Positions 54,150 through 63,405 of a DNA stretch of 64,000 bases are shown in pieces. Positions within the stretch are counted from its first letter, which is position 1. Every line of letters begins with the position of its first letter. Below the pieces are notes generated by a model that did no database searches, was not told where the DNA came from, and saw only the letters and a program-made list of their open reading frames with translations. Both the position numbers and the translations under genes were made by a program. The stretch lies in the NCBI GenBank assembly GCA_023251455.1, contig JAHEYT010000028.1, forward strand, positions 1 to 64,000, read 5' to 3'. This DNA is from Bacteroidota bacterium. GTDB taxonomy: Bacteria; Bacteroidota; Bacteroidia; Bacteroidales; Prolixibacteraceae.

Positions 54150-55259
54150 TTACTTTTTACTATTTACAACCTCCATTATCACATCCACAATCTCTTTTGC
54201 AGCGTTCGGTTTGGCCAGCTTTTTAATATTTTCTGACAAACTATTTAACTTCATTTTATCGTTGAGCAATTTAAAGGTCTCTGACCATAATTGTTCCTTT
54301 GAATCGGCATCTTTTATCAACAAAGCGGCCTGATTTTCAACAAGTGCCATCGCATTTTTGGTCTGATGATCCTCGGCTACATTGGGCGATGGAACCAAAA
54401 CCGATGGTTTGCCCAACAAGCAAAGCTCCGAAATGGTACCCGCACCTGCTCTTGAAATCACTACATCAGCCACTGCATAGGCCAAATCCATACGCGAAAC
54501 AAACTCCATAGCCTGAAGATTCTTCGGATAATTGTCGCCCAAACGCTCAAGCATTTCTTTATAATAGTAACTACCCGTTTGCCAAACCAACTGAGCTTCC
54601 GACTTGCGGATCAATTCCAGATTGGACATTACACTTTCGTTCAGTGTGCGTGCACCCAGGCTTCCGCCAACAATCAGCACCACCGGTTTTTCAGCATCCA
54701 GCTTGAAATATCCGTAAGCTTCATCTTTATTTATAATCCCTTCAATCAGATTTTTGCGGATAGGATTACCGGTAACCACAATCTTTTCAGCCGGAAAATA
54801 CCGTTGCATATTGGGATATGCCACACAAATTTTATTCACCTTCGAAGCCAGCAACTTGTTGGTCACTCCGGCATACGAATTCTGTTCCTGAAGTACAGCA
54901 GGAACACCTTTGCGAACAGCGGCTTTCAATACTGGTCCGCTGGCAAATCCGCCCACTCCGATTGCCACATCAGGTTTAAAATCAGTAATTACTTTATTGG
55001 CCAGGCGCATGCTCCGGAATAATTTCCAAAAAAAAGTCAACATCTTCAGTGAAGGTTTCCGTGGAAAACCAACGACCGGCAAACCAACGATACGGTAGCC
55101 GGCAGCCGGAACTCGTTCCATTTCCATTTTACCAAGAGCACCCACAAACAGGATTTCGGTTTCAGGAAAACGCTCTCTGATCTCGTTGGCAATGGAAACC
55201 GCCGGGAAAATATGTCCCCCGGTTCCTCCCCCACTTACTATGACTTTTAGTTTCTTCAT
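54150..55259 (-). CDS. murG: UDP-N-acetylglucosamine--MurNAc-pentapeptide transferase MurG
   Basis: MurG transfers GlcNAc to lipid I to make lipid II at the inner face of the membrane. The 369-residue GT-B fold enzyme has the first glycine-rich loop VSGGGTGGHIFPAVSIA (residues about 7-23), the second loop VGGSLGARTLNESV and the UDP-GlcNAc site ISRAGAGTISELCLLGKPSVLVPSP. It overlaps ftsW by 4 bases, the usual sign of coupled translation. Confidence 0.97.
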   Translation of the reverse strand: MKKLKVIVSGGGTGGHIFPAVSIANEIRERFPETEILFVGALGKMEMERVPAAGYRIVGLPVVGFPRKPSLKMLTFFWKLFRSMRLANKVITDFKPDVAIGVGGFASGPVLKAAVRKGVPAVLQEQNSYAGVTNKLLASKVNKICVAYPNMQRYFPAEKIVVTGNPIRKNLIEGIINKDEAYGYFKLDAEKPVVLIVGGSLGARTLNESVMSNLELIRKSEAQLVWQTGSYYYKEMLERLGDNYPKNLQAMEFVSRMDLAYAVADVVISRAGAGTISELCLLGKPSVLVPSPNVAEDHQTKNAMALVENQAALLIKDADSKEQLWSETFKLLNDKMKLNSLSENIKKLAKPNAAKEIVDVIMEVVNSKK

Positions 55260-56494
55260 ATTAATGGTTGATCTTCGGGTTGAGTCTCAACTACAGCTGG
55301 TTGTTCCGACTGTTCGGGCTGTTCGGCCAGCGCCTTATTTTTTTGGTTGTTCGCGCTCACTGCCAGAATAACCCCGAACGAAGCAGCAGTAAACAACATC
55401 GACGAACCTCCCATACTCACCCATGGTAAAGGCTGACCGGTAACCGGAACGGCACCCACCGAAACAGCCATGTTGATGAACGCCTGAAAAGTCATGAGCA
55501 AAACCAGTCCGGTAACCATAAATGCCGGGAATGTACGGTCGCACCGGCGAACGATAATCACTCCCCTGAACAGTAAAATCAGGTAAAGCAAAGCCAGGAA
55601 AGCGCCTCCGACAAAACCATATTCTTCAATGAAAATGGCGTAAATAAAGTCGTTATACCCGGCTTCCATGTAATTACTTACTTCGCTGTTACCTGGACCT
55701 TTACCCAACACGCCACCTTCGAAAATAGCCAAACGGGCATAATCGGCCTGGGTTGTTCCTTTGGCCTGATCATTATCACCTTTTACAAAGTCATCAATTC
55801 GTCCTTTTACTGTCTGTACGCGTCCAATACTTCCGATGCTATCAGGAAAAGCAGTTGCTGCCCCATAAATTAAAACGACGGCTACAATCCCAGCACCTAC
55901 GAGCGATAAAATGTATTTAAAGGAAACACGGGCAATTAACATCAGGATTAAAATGGTAATGAAAACCAGTGCTGCCGTTGAAAAATTACTCAGGAAAATG
56001 AGGAAACAAACTACCCCGGAAACTCCGGTAATCCAATAAAATGCAATCCGAAGTTCCTCTTCCGTGCGCTGGGCTTTCGATAGCAAACGCGACGCAAACA
56101 TGATCAAAGAGATTTTCGCCAACTCGGCCGGTTGGAAACTAAAGAACGGCATATTTAACGAACGCGATGTTTCCTTGTTATCGGCGCTACCGGTTAATTT
56201 ATACTGAATGATGGCTAAAATCAGGGTAAATATGGTAATACCAATCAACGCCGGAGATATTTTGAAATAAAGTGTTACCGGTAAAACATTCACCAGAAAC
56301 AGCATAATCCCAAATCCAACCAGAATAAACGCAACCTGACGAATCAGGTAATACATGGTATTTCCGTTTGCTTCGCGATAGGCCAGTTTGCCGGTTGCAC
56401 TGTACACAATTACCAATGAAATCAGTGATAAAAATATCAGGATGACCCAAAGCGTTAAATCCCCTTTAAATATTTTAGCCAGTCTGCCTGCCAT
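55256..56494 (-). CDS. ftsW: Septal peptidoglycan polymerase FtsW
   Basis: FtsW (SEDS family) polymerises lipid II at the septum together with FtsI. The 412-residue protein has about ten membrane helices, starting at LTLWVILIFLSLISLVIVYSA, with the SEDS signatures PAELAKISLIMFASRLL, a large extracytoplasmic loop containing GKGPGNSEVSNYMEAGYNDFIYAIFIEE (with the catalytic aspartate region), and VGAVPVTGQPLPWVSMGGSS. The C-terminal tail is rich in glutamine, glutamate and proline. It begins one base after the murD stop. Confidence 0.96.
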   Translation of the reverse strand: MAGRLAKIFKGDLTLWVILIFLSLISLVIVYSATGKLAYREANGNTMYYLIRQVAFILVGFGIMLFLVNVLPVTLYFKISPALIGITIFTLILAIIQYKLTGSADNKETSRSLNMPFFSFQPAELAKISLIMFASRLLSKAQRTEEELRIAFYWITGVSGVVCFLIFLSNFSTAALVFITILILMLIARVSFKYILSLVGAGIVAVVLIYGAATAFPDSIGSIGRVQTVKGRIDDFVKGDNDQAKGTTQADYARLAIFEGGVLGKGPGNSEVSNYMEAGYNDFIYAIFIEEYGFVGGAFLALLYLILLFRGVIIVRRCDRTFPAFMVTGLVLLMTFQAFINMAVSVGAVPVTGQPLPWVSMGGSSMLFTAASFGVILAVSANNQKNKALAEQPEQSEQPAVVETQPEDQPLI

Positions 56495-56495
56495 T

Positions 56496-57833
56496 TTATA
56501 ATTCTCTTACTGCCTGTTTAAACTGATGACCACGGTCTTCGTAATTCTCAAATAAATCGAAACTCGCACATGCCGGAGACAGCAAAACTGTATCGCCATT
56601 TTTAGCAAGGAAATATGCCGATCGCACTGCATCTTCCATCGATTGTGTTTCAACCATATCGATACCAATACTTTTAAAAGCTTCCAGTATTTTAGAATTG
56701 TCGACACCCAGGCAAACAATGGCCTTTACCTTCGATTTCACCAATTCGTACAACTCTGAATAGTCGTTTCCTTTATCGATTCCACCGACAATCCAAACCG
56801 TTTTCTGCGTCATACTTTCAAGCGCATACCAGGTCGAATTGATGTTCGTAGCTTTTGAGTCGTTGATAAACTCAATGCCATGAACTTTCAAAAACCGCTC
56901 AAGACGATGCTCAACTCCCTTGAAGTCGGCCATGCTCTCACGAATTTTTTCATTCCTGATATTGACTGCCATTCCTGAAATACCCGCAGCCATCGAATTG
57001 TAGGTATTGTGATTCCCCTGTAATGCAATATCCAAAATTGACATAGTAAAAATATTTTGTTCCCAGTTAATAATCAGTTTATTATCAATAATCCCAGCGC
57101 CTTCAGCAGGTGGTATTCCCAACCCAAAAGGAATACATCTGGCAGCGAATTTCCGTTTCATCATTTCGTCTTTCAGTACCGGATCGTCGGCGCAATAAAT
57201 GAAAACATCATCGACGGTCTGGTTTTGTGTAATCCTGAATTTCGAATCCACGTAATTCTGCATTTTATAATCGTACCGGTCCAAATGATCCGGGGTAATA
57301 TTGAGAAGAATGGCAATGTCAGCTTTGAATTCGTACATTCCGTCCAACTGAAAACTGCTCAGTTCAATCACGTAATAGTCAAAATTCTGTTCGGCCACCT
57401 GCCAGGCCATGCTTTGCCCCACATTTCCGGCTAAACCGACATTCAGGCCTGCTTTCTGAAACATGTGATAAATCAGCAGCGTGGTCGTTGTTTTTCCGTT
57501 ACTTCCGGTAATACAAACTTTTTTTGCTGAAGTATATCTTCCGGCAAACTCGATTTCAGAAATAACCGGCACACATTTTCCCTTCAGTTTTTTGATCAGC
57601 GGAGCTTTATCCGGAATGCCTGGACTTTTAATAATCAAATCAGCATTTAATATCCTTTCTTCCGTATGCTGGCCTTCTTCAAAGTCGAACTGACGCTCGG
57701 TCAGCTCTTTTTTGTATTTGTCTTTGATCGTTCCAAGGTCAGACACAAACACGTCGAAGCCTTGTTTGCGCGCCAGAATGGCTGCACCAACTCCGCTTTC
57801 GGCGGCTCCCAATATGACTGCTCTTTTATTCAT
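56496..57833 (-). CDS. murD: UDP-N-acetylmuramoyl-L-alanine--D-glutamate ligase
   Basis: MurD adds D-glutamate as the second stem residue. The 445-residue protein has the N-terminal VILGAAESGVGAAILA, the ATP loop CITGSNGKTTTTLLIY (about residues 107-122), LNITPDHLDRYD and the C-terminal INDSKATNINSTWYALESM. It lies between mraY (4 bases) and ftsW (1 base) in the cell wall cluster. Confidence 0.97.
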   Translation of the reverse strand: MNKRAVILGAAESGVGAAILARKQGFDVFVSDLGTIKDKYKKELTERQFDFEEGQHTEERILNADLIIKSPGIPDKAPLIKKLKGKCVPVISEIEFAGRYTSAKKVCITGSNGKTTTTLLIYHMFQKAGLNVGLAGNVGQSMAWQVAEQNFDYYVIELSSFQLDGMYEFKADIAILLNITPDHLDRYDYKMQNYVDSKFRITQNQTVDDVFIYCADDPVLKDEMMKRKFAARCIPFGLGIPPAEGAGIIDNKLIINWEQNIFTMSILDIALQGNHNTYNSMAAGISGMAVNIRNEKIRESMADFKGVEHRLERFLKVHGIEFINDSKATNINSTWYALESMTQKTVWIVGGIDKGNDYSELYELVKSKVKAIVCLGVDNSKILEAFKSIGIDMVETQSMEDAVRSAYFLAKNGDTVLLSPACASFDLFENYEDRGHQFKQAVREL

Positions 57834-57837
57834 TCTC

Positions 57838-59088
57838 TTAACGCATTTTCAATGTTACAATGGTCAGTACCGCCAGAATAATTCCGACAATCCAGAACCG
57901 GGGTACAATTTTTGGTTCCGGAATTCCCTGTTTCTGAAAATGATGGTGAATCGGGCTCATCAGGAAAACACGGCGGCCTTCTCCATATTTCCGCTTGGTA
58001 TATTTAAAATAGGCTACCTGAATAACCACTGAAAGATTTTCGATTACGAAAATTCCGCACAGAATAGGAATCAGGATTTCCTTCCGGATAATGATGGCAA
58101 AAACGGCCAAAATACCTCCCAACGCCAAACTTCCTGTATCGCCCATAAACACTTGTGCCGGATATGAATTGTACCATAGAAAGCCGACGGTTGCACCGAT
58201 AAATGCTGAAATAAATACGGTCAGCTCACCAAGATTCGGGATGTACATGATGTTCAGGTAATCGGCATAGATGACGTTACCACTCACGTACGCCAAAATC
58301 CCAAGCGTGGCTCCGCTTATGGCCGATGTCCCGGTCGCCAGCCCATCAATTCCATCGGTCAGGTTGGCTGCATTCGAAACTGCTGTGATGATCAGAATAA
58401 TAGCCAAAGCATAAACAACCCATGCCCAGTTTCTGGCATTTTTGCCCATGAAAGCCACGAACGTGCCGTAACTTAATTCATGATTTTTCATGAATGGGAT
58501 AGTGGTTCTGGTCGATTTAACTGCAGTTGTTACATGCTGCAATCGTTTCTGCCCGGTAACACTGTCAGTCACCATTTCTTTTACAAACATTCCGTTGGCA
58601 TCAACAACACGTTGGCGAACCACCACTTCATCTGAGAAGTATAAAGTTGCAGCAACAATAATTCCCAATGAAACCTGTCCTAATATTTTGAATTTACCTG
58701 CCAGTCCTTTTTTGTCTTTCAGGAAAACTTTGATGTAATCATCAGCAAACCCAATTAATCCAAGCCAAACGGTGGTAATCAACATCAGTATGATATAGAT
58801 GTTATCGAGCCGGGCGAACAAAACCGTGGGTATTATTATTGATGCCAGAATAATGATTCCGCCCATTGTTGGCGTTCCTTTTTTCTGCATCTGGCCTTCG
58901 AGACCTAAATCGCGAACATCTTCGCCAATTTGTTTGAGCCGTAAAAAATTGATCAGTCTTTTCCCATAACCAATTGTAATCAGTAACGACACGATAATTG
59001 CCGCTCCCGAACGGAATGAGATGTATTGAAACATTCCCAATCCGGGAACATCCCAATCTTTTAAAAACTGATATAAATGATAAAACAT
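57838..59088 (-). CDS. mraY: Phospho-N-acetylmuramoyl-pentapeptide transferase MraY
   Basis: MraY moves phospho-MurNAc-pentapeptide to undecaprenyl phosphate, giving lipid I. The 416-residue protein has about ten helices, the metal-binding [10 protein letters not shown] (Asp pair near residue 116), [23 protein letters not shown] and the C-terminal [15 protein letters not shown]. Compared with the typical 360 residues it is longer: an extra segment of about 55 residues ([18 protein letters not shown] to [10 protein letters not shown]) sits between helices. I believe this insertion is common in Bacteroidota. Confidence 0.97.
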   Translation of the reverse strand: MFYHLYQFLKDWDVPGLGMFQYISFRSGAAIIVSLLITIGYGKRLINFLRLKQIGEDVRDLGLEGQMQKKGTPTMGGIIILASIIIPTVLFARLDNIYIILMLITTVWLGLIGFADDYIKVFLKDKKGLAGKFKILGQVSLGIIVAATLYFSDEVVVRQRVVDANGMFVKEMVTDSVTGQKRLQHVTTAVKSTRTTIPFMKNHELSYGTFVAFMGKNARNWAWVVYALAIILIITAVSNAANLTDGIDGLATGTSAISGATLGILAYVSGNVIYADYLNIMYIPNLGELTVFISAFIGATVGFLWYNSYPAQVFMGDTGSLALGGILAVFAIIIRKEILIPILCGIFVIENLSVVIQVAYFKYTKRKYGEGRRVFLMSPIHHHFQKQGIPEPKIVPRFWIVGIILAVLTIVTLKMR

Positions 59089-59099
59089 AGTCTTACTAT

Positions 59100-60557
59100 T
59101 TAAATATTTCCGAATATCTCGTTAATCACTTCTTTGTCGTCGAAATGATATTTCACTCCTTTTATTTCCTGATAATCTTCGTGACCCTTGCCTGCAACCA
59201 AAATGATGTCGCCCGGCTTGGCCAGCATGCAGGCTGTTCTGATTGCTTCTTTGCGATTCACAATCGACAAAACTTTATTTTTCTGATGTGCTTCGATACC
59301 AGCTTCCATGTCAGCTAAAATCTGCTCAGGTTCTTCCGAGCGTGGATTATCCGAAGTCAGAATTACTTTGTCGCTTTGTTTCACAGCTTCCTTCGCCATT
59401 TCGGGGCGTTTGGTTTTGTCACGGTCGCCACCTGCTCCAACTACTGTGATTATCTGTTCGTTTCCAGTTCGTATTTCAGCAATTCCTGATAATACATTCT
59501 GAATGGCATCGGGAGTGTGTGCATAATCAACCACGGCATATTTTCCTTCCGGAGAACGGATAATTTCGAACCGGCCTGAAACGGGACGCAGCTCGCTTAA
59601 AATCCGGAGAATGTCATCGCGTTCAACACCCAAAAGAAGGGTTGCTCCCAGAACCGCCATCAAGTTACTGGCATTGAAAACCCCGGTAAAATGTGTCCAG
59701 ACTTCACTTCCATCAATGCTCAGCAACATTCCGTCAAAATGTTTTTCGAGCACTTTGCAATGGAAGTTTGCCAATGAACGTAACGAATAGGTTTGCTTTG
59801 AAGCTTTGGTATTCTGAAGCATGACCATACCGTTTTTATCGTCGGCATTGGTCAACGCAAAAGCCACTGCTGGCAATTGATCGAAGAATTTCTTTTTGGC
59901 CTTCAGGTATTCGGCAAACGTTAGGTGATAATCTAAATGATCGTGAGTGAGATTGGTAAAAATGCCGCCATCAAACTCAATTCCGCTAATCCTGTCCTGA
60001 TCAATGGCGTGCGAACTGACTTCCATAAAGCAATATTCGCATCCGGCATCCACCATTTTGGCCATTAATTCCTGAATTTGCAACGCATCAGGAGTGGTGT
60101 GTGTGGCATGAAATTCTTCGTTGCCCACGTAATATTTTATGGTCGAAATCAATCCGACTTTATATCCAAGTAAACTGAAAGTTTTGTAAAGAAGGCTGGC
60201 AATGGTTGTTTTTCCGTTGGTTCCGGTTACCCCAACAACTTTTAGGTTTGCCGAAGGGTTATTATAAAAAGCAGCGGCCATTTTGCCAAAATTTGGCTGG
60301 GTATTTTCAATCTTCACCAAAACCACTCCAGAAGGAAAATTTTCAGGAACATCTTCGCAAACCACAGCAACAGCGCCCATTTCAATAGCTTTGGCAATAA
60401 ACTGGTGCCCATCTACATGCGAACCTTTCACCGCAACAAACAAATCGCCAGCTTCAACCTTTCGCGAATCGAACTGAATGCTTCGAACCGAAACGGATAA
60501 ATCCCCTCTCGTTTCGAGCAACCCAATGCCTTCAAGTATATCTTTTAACTGTTTCAT
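59100..60557 (-). CDS. murE: UDP-MurNAc-tripeptide synthetase MurE, diaminopimelate type
   Basis: MurE adds the third residue of the peptidoglycan stem. The chosen start is the ATG at 60557, 2 bases after the ftsI stop; a longer frame to 60638 would lie inside ftsI. The 485-residue protein has [20 protein letters not shown] (ATP loop), [36 protein letters not shown] and the substrate motif SDNPRSEEP. The D-N-P-R motif indicates meso-diaminopimelate rather than lysine (family knowledge). Confidence 0.97.
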   Translation of the reverse strand: MKQLKDILEGIGLLETRGDLSVSVRSIQFDSRKVEAGDLFVAVKGSHVDGHQFIAKAIEMGAVAVVCEDVPENFPSGVVLVKIENTQPNFGKMAAAFYNNPSANLKVVGVTGTNGKTTIASLLYKTFSLLGYKVGLISTIKYYVGNEEFHATHTTPDALQIQELMAKMVDAGCEYCFMEVSSHAIDQDRISGIEFDGGIFTNLTHDHLDYHLTFAEYLKAKKKFFDQLPAVAFALTNADDKNGMVMLQNTKASKQTYSLRSLANFHCKVLEKHFDGMLLSIDGSEVWTHFTGVFNASNLMAVLGATLLLGVERDDILRILSELRPVSGRFEIIRSPEGKYAVVDYAHTPDAIQNVLSGIAEIRTGNEQIITVVGAGGDRDKTKRPEMAKEAVKQSDKVILTSDNPRSEEPEQILADMEAGIEAHQKNKVLSIVNRKEAIRTACMLAKPGDIILVAGKGHEDYQEIKGVKYHFDDKEVINEIFGNI

Positions 60558-60559
60558 TG

Positions 60560-63040
60560 CTATTGTTTTTTCGGTTGAACTGTAGTTGCTTTTTTCTTTT
60601 TCTCCGCCGCCTTTTGTGCAGCCACTTTCGCCTTCCATTTTGCAATTGCCTCTGGACTTGCTTTTTTTACTGTATTATTCTTAGTTGCATTCTTTTTCTC
60701 AGCCGCTTTTTGCGCGGCAACCTTTGCCTTCCATTTAGCAATTGCCTCTGGACTTGCTTTTGGTTTTGTGGCGGTATTTGGCTTGGCCTTTGGTTTCTTC
60801 ACTTCAGGGGCAGGGACAGGATCGGGCACAACTGTTCTCTGAACCGGTGCTGGATTGATTGCTGCCGCCTGAATAGAATCGTTTTTATCCAGGCTATCTT
60901 TTTTCACAATCTGAAGGTCATCAAAACCTAGTTCGAGGTCAACAACATCACCTTTCGATGCTGGCATTCCTGAAATGGGCGATTGCCTGAAAACACGACC
61001 AAAGCCGCTCATTTCAGCTTTCAAACCCGACTTTTCGAGAAGGTACACCGCATCGCTGGCTCCCATTCCAATTACATCAGGAACAGTACCCGGAATGTCG
61101 CTCACCCCGTTCACAAAAACAGTCATCGAATCGTTGGTAACAGCCACGTGTTCCGCTGTCATATTTTGCGCCTGTGTTTTAAATCCCAAATCACGCGTTA
61201 GAAGCATCATGTCATCCTTCAGTCCGGGTTTTACTTGCGGAACTTCGTTGTATGGAGGAATTGAATCGGCAGCAGGTTCGAGGTAGGCAGCATAAACTTT
61301 ATCGGCAATCCCCCTAAAAACAGGACCAGCTACCGAACCTCCGTAATAAGCCCCCTTCGGGCCAACAATAACCACAATGATGCTGTATTTCGGATTATCG
61401 GCGGGGAAGTAACCGCAAAACGATGCCTGATATTTTTTTCCTCCTTCGCCAACGTAACCCTTGTTATCATTAGCAATTACAGCGGTGCCTGTTTTCCCGG
61501 CAATCGTATAATATGGATTCTTAAGGCTCCTTCCGGTTCCTTTGGCACATACTCCTTTCAGCATGTCCTGTGCCTTTGAGAGGGTTGATTTTGAGCAAAG
61601 CATTGGATTGATCACTTCGGTCGGAAACTTCCGCACAGGAATCCCGTCTTCCCGAACTTCTTCAATAAATTTCGGTTTTACCATCACCCCATTATTGGCC
61701 ACGGCATTGTAAAAGGTTAGCGTTTGGATTGGGGCAATCTTGATTTCGTAACCATGCGCAATCCATGCCAATGACGGACCCCACCAATCAGGATCGGTCG
61801 GATATTTGATCCGGGGCTCTGCTTCTCCAAGAAATCCAAGCCCGAGCTGCTTGTTCAAGCCAAAACTATAAATGCGGTCGATAAATTCTTTTTCTTTGCC
61901 CTCATAATATTTGCAAACAATTTTAGCAGTACCAATATTTGATGAGAGTTCAAATGTTTTTTTCAAACTGATCAAACCATGGCCACCGTGATCGTAATCG
62001 CTGTCTTTCATCTTCTGCCCTTTATATTCCCATATACCACGCCCGGTATCGACCAATTCCGATGTGTCTGCATAGCCTGCATCCATCGCCGCGATCAACG
62101 ACATTAATTTAAAGGTTGATCCCGGTTCACTGCAACCATGAGCTCCAAAGGCAAAGTTGTAGGTTTCACCATACGTTCCGTCTTTTTTGCGGCCCATATT
62201 GGCGATGGCTTTGATGTTTCCGGTTTTCACTTCCATCACAATGGCCGTTCCCCATTCGGCCTGACTGACTTCCATCTGTTTTCCGAGGGATGATTGGGCA
62301 TAATCCTGAAGGTTGACGTTGATCGTGGTAATCACATCTTTTCCTTCCTTAGGTTCTATGAGTGGTGTGTTGATCCAGTTTCCGGAGAAATTGCGTTTGA
62401 GCGCCAGCCCATTTATACCAGCCAGATAACTCTCCGACAAACCTTCGACTCCGGTAAAACCAACATTTCCGTGTACACCTCCGAAAGCGCCTTTGTTGAG
62501 TACGCCAATAGTTCGGCTTGCCAGATCGCCGTGAGGCAATATTCGTTTATTTTCAGTAACGACAATCAATCCTGAACCAAAATAGCTCCTCGACATGGTT
62601 TTCAGCAATTTAAACTCCTGAAATTTGCTATGGTCTATTTGTTGCTGATTGATCAGAAACCACCTGTTTTTCTTGTCAAAGGCGGCTTTTAAACGAGTCC
62701 TGAAATCGGTTTTGGAGTATCCGAAAAAATTCGACAACTCATCAACCATTTGTTCCGATTCTTTGGCAAACACTTGCTGGATACGTGGCGCCATCATGTC
62801 CATTCTGATTTCGTAATACGGAACCGAAGTCGATAAAATGCTGCCATCGTCGGCACAAATATTTCCGCGTTTCGCCCATATTTCAGTTGTATTGTTTCTC
62901 AGGTCTTTGGCAATCTCCAGCCATTTTTGAGTATCCACATTCTGAATGATGAGAATCCGGCCAATTATAACAAGTCCGAATAGGGCAATCGCAAAATACA
63001 CGATGCCGAACCGAAGGGTTATAGCTTTCCTGATTTCCAT
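60560..63040 (-). CDS. ftsI: Septal penicillin-binding protein FtsI (PBP3) with PASTA domain and repeated tail
   Basis: FtsI is the transpeptidase that cross-links septal peptidoglycan. The 826-residue protein has one N-terminal helix (FGIVYFAIALFGLVIIGRILII), the dimerisation domain and a transpeptidase domain with all three motifs: S-x-x-K in EPGSTFKLMS (about S307), S-x-N in ELSSNIGTAK and K-T-G-T in IAGKTGTAVI (about K516). One PASTA domain follows at about 680-745 (VPDVIGMGASDAVYLLEKSG). The last 80 residues are unusual: a basic, alanine-rich tail with a unit (SPEAIAKWKAKVAAQKAAEKK) repeated twice at a 32-residue step. It overlaps the ftsL gene by one base. Confidence 0.96.
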   Translation of the reverse strand: MEIRKAITLRFGIVYFAIALFGLVIIGRILIIQNVDTQKWLEIAKDLRNNTTEIWAKRGNICADDGSILSTSVPYYEIRMDMMAPRIQQVFAKESEQMVDELSNFFGYSKTDFRTRLKAAFDKKNRWFLINQQQIDHSKFQEFKLLKTMSRSYFGSGLIVVTENKRILPHGDLASRTIGVLNKGAFGGVHGNVGFTGVEGLSESYLAGINGLALKRNFSGNWINTPLIEPKEGKDVITTINVNLQDYAQSSLGKQMEVSQAEWGTAIVMEVKTGNIKAIANMGRKKDGTYGETYNFAFGAHGCSEPGSTFKLMSLIAAMDAGYADTSELVDTGRGIWEYKGQKMKDSDYDHGGHGLISLKKTFELSSNIGTAKIVCKYYEGKEKEFIDRIYSFGLNKQLGLGFLGEAEPRIKYPTDPDWWGPSLAWIAHGYEIKIAPIQTLTFYNAVANNGVMVKPKFIEEVREDGIPVRKFPTEVINPMLCSKSTLSKAQDMLKGVCAKGTGRSLKNPYYTIAGKTGTAVIANDNKGYVGEGGKKYQASFCGYFPADNPKYSIIVVIVGPKGAYYGGSVAGPVFRGIADKVYAAYLEPAADSIPPYNEVPQVKPGLKDDMMLLTRDLGFKTQAQNMTAEHVAVTNDSMTVFVNGVSDIPGTVPDVIGMGASDAVYLLEKSGLKAEMSGFGRVFRQSPISGMPASKGDVVDLELGFDDLQIVKKDSLDKNDSIQAAAINPAPVQRTVVPDPVPAPEVKKPKAKPNTATKPKASPEAIAKWKAKVAAQKAAEKKNATKNNTVKKASPEAIAKWKAKVAAQKAAEKKKKATTVQPKKQ
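60595..60758 (-). repeat. Two-copy coding repeat in the ftsI 3' end
   Basis: Copies at about 60595-60662 and 60691-60758, offset 96 bases (32 codons), encode the same 21-23 residues with many silent differences. The step is a multiple of three and the frame is kept. Confidence 0.8.
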
Positions 63041-63405
63041 TATTTAGTCTCCATTTTTTTTACTTTAATTCTTTTTGGCGGTTCGATCGGTTCTACCAAA
63101 TCGATTTTACGCTCGATCACCCTCTTGGTAACTTCCGAAGGGCGATTGATGTACATCAATTCCGTTTCGTGAATCACCGACTCCGATTTATATTCTTTGA
63201 GCGAATCGCGCACCATTTCCATTTGCCTGATGGTTTTTTCGGTCACATACCGGTTGGTTATTAAACCAATCCCCAACAGGGCAAGAAAAATCACAAAAGG
63301 TATCTGCCGGGTAACCTTTTCGCTTGACAAAGCGCTACCTACCAGAATACTTTTAATATCTGCGGACGAGATTCTCTTCTTCTTATTTTCCTTTTTCTCT
63401 GTCAT
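63040..63405 (-). CDS. FtsL-like cell division protein
   Basis: A 121-residue bitopic protein: about 35 basic cytoplasmic residues (KKENKKKRISSADIKSIL), a transmembrane helix (IPFVIFLALLGIGLITNRYV, about 40-58) and an extracytoplasmic coiled-coil-like region (MEMVRDSLKEYKSESV). Position between rsmH and ftsI plus this topology indicate the FtsL role of stabilising FtsQ and FtsI/FtsW at the septum. The sequence is poorly conserved in general, so no symbol is given. It overlaps rsmH by 4 bases and ftsI by one. Confidence 0.82.
   Translation of the reverse strand: MTEKKENKKKRISSADIKSILVGSALSSEKVTRQIPFVIFLALLGIGLITNRYVTEKTIRQMEMVRDSLKEYKSESVIHETELMYINRPSEVTKRVIERKIDLVEPIEPPKRIKVKKMETK

Noticed and set aside
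60557..60638. MurE start at 60638 with 27 extra residues
   Set aside because: That stretch lies inside the ftsI coding end and reads as another frame of its lysine-rich tail; the ATG at 60557 gives the normal MurE N-terminus.
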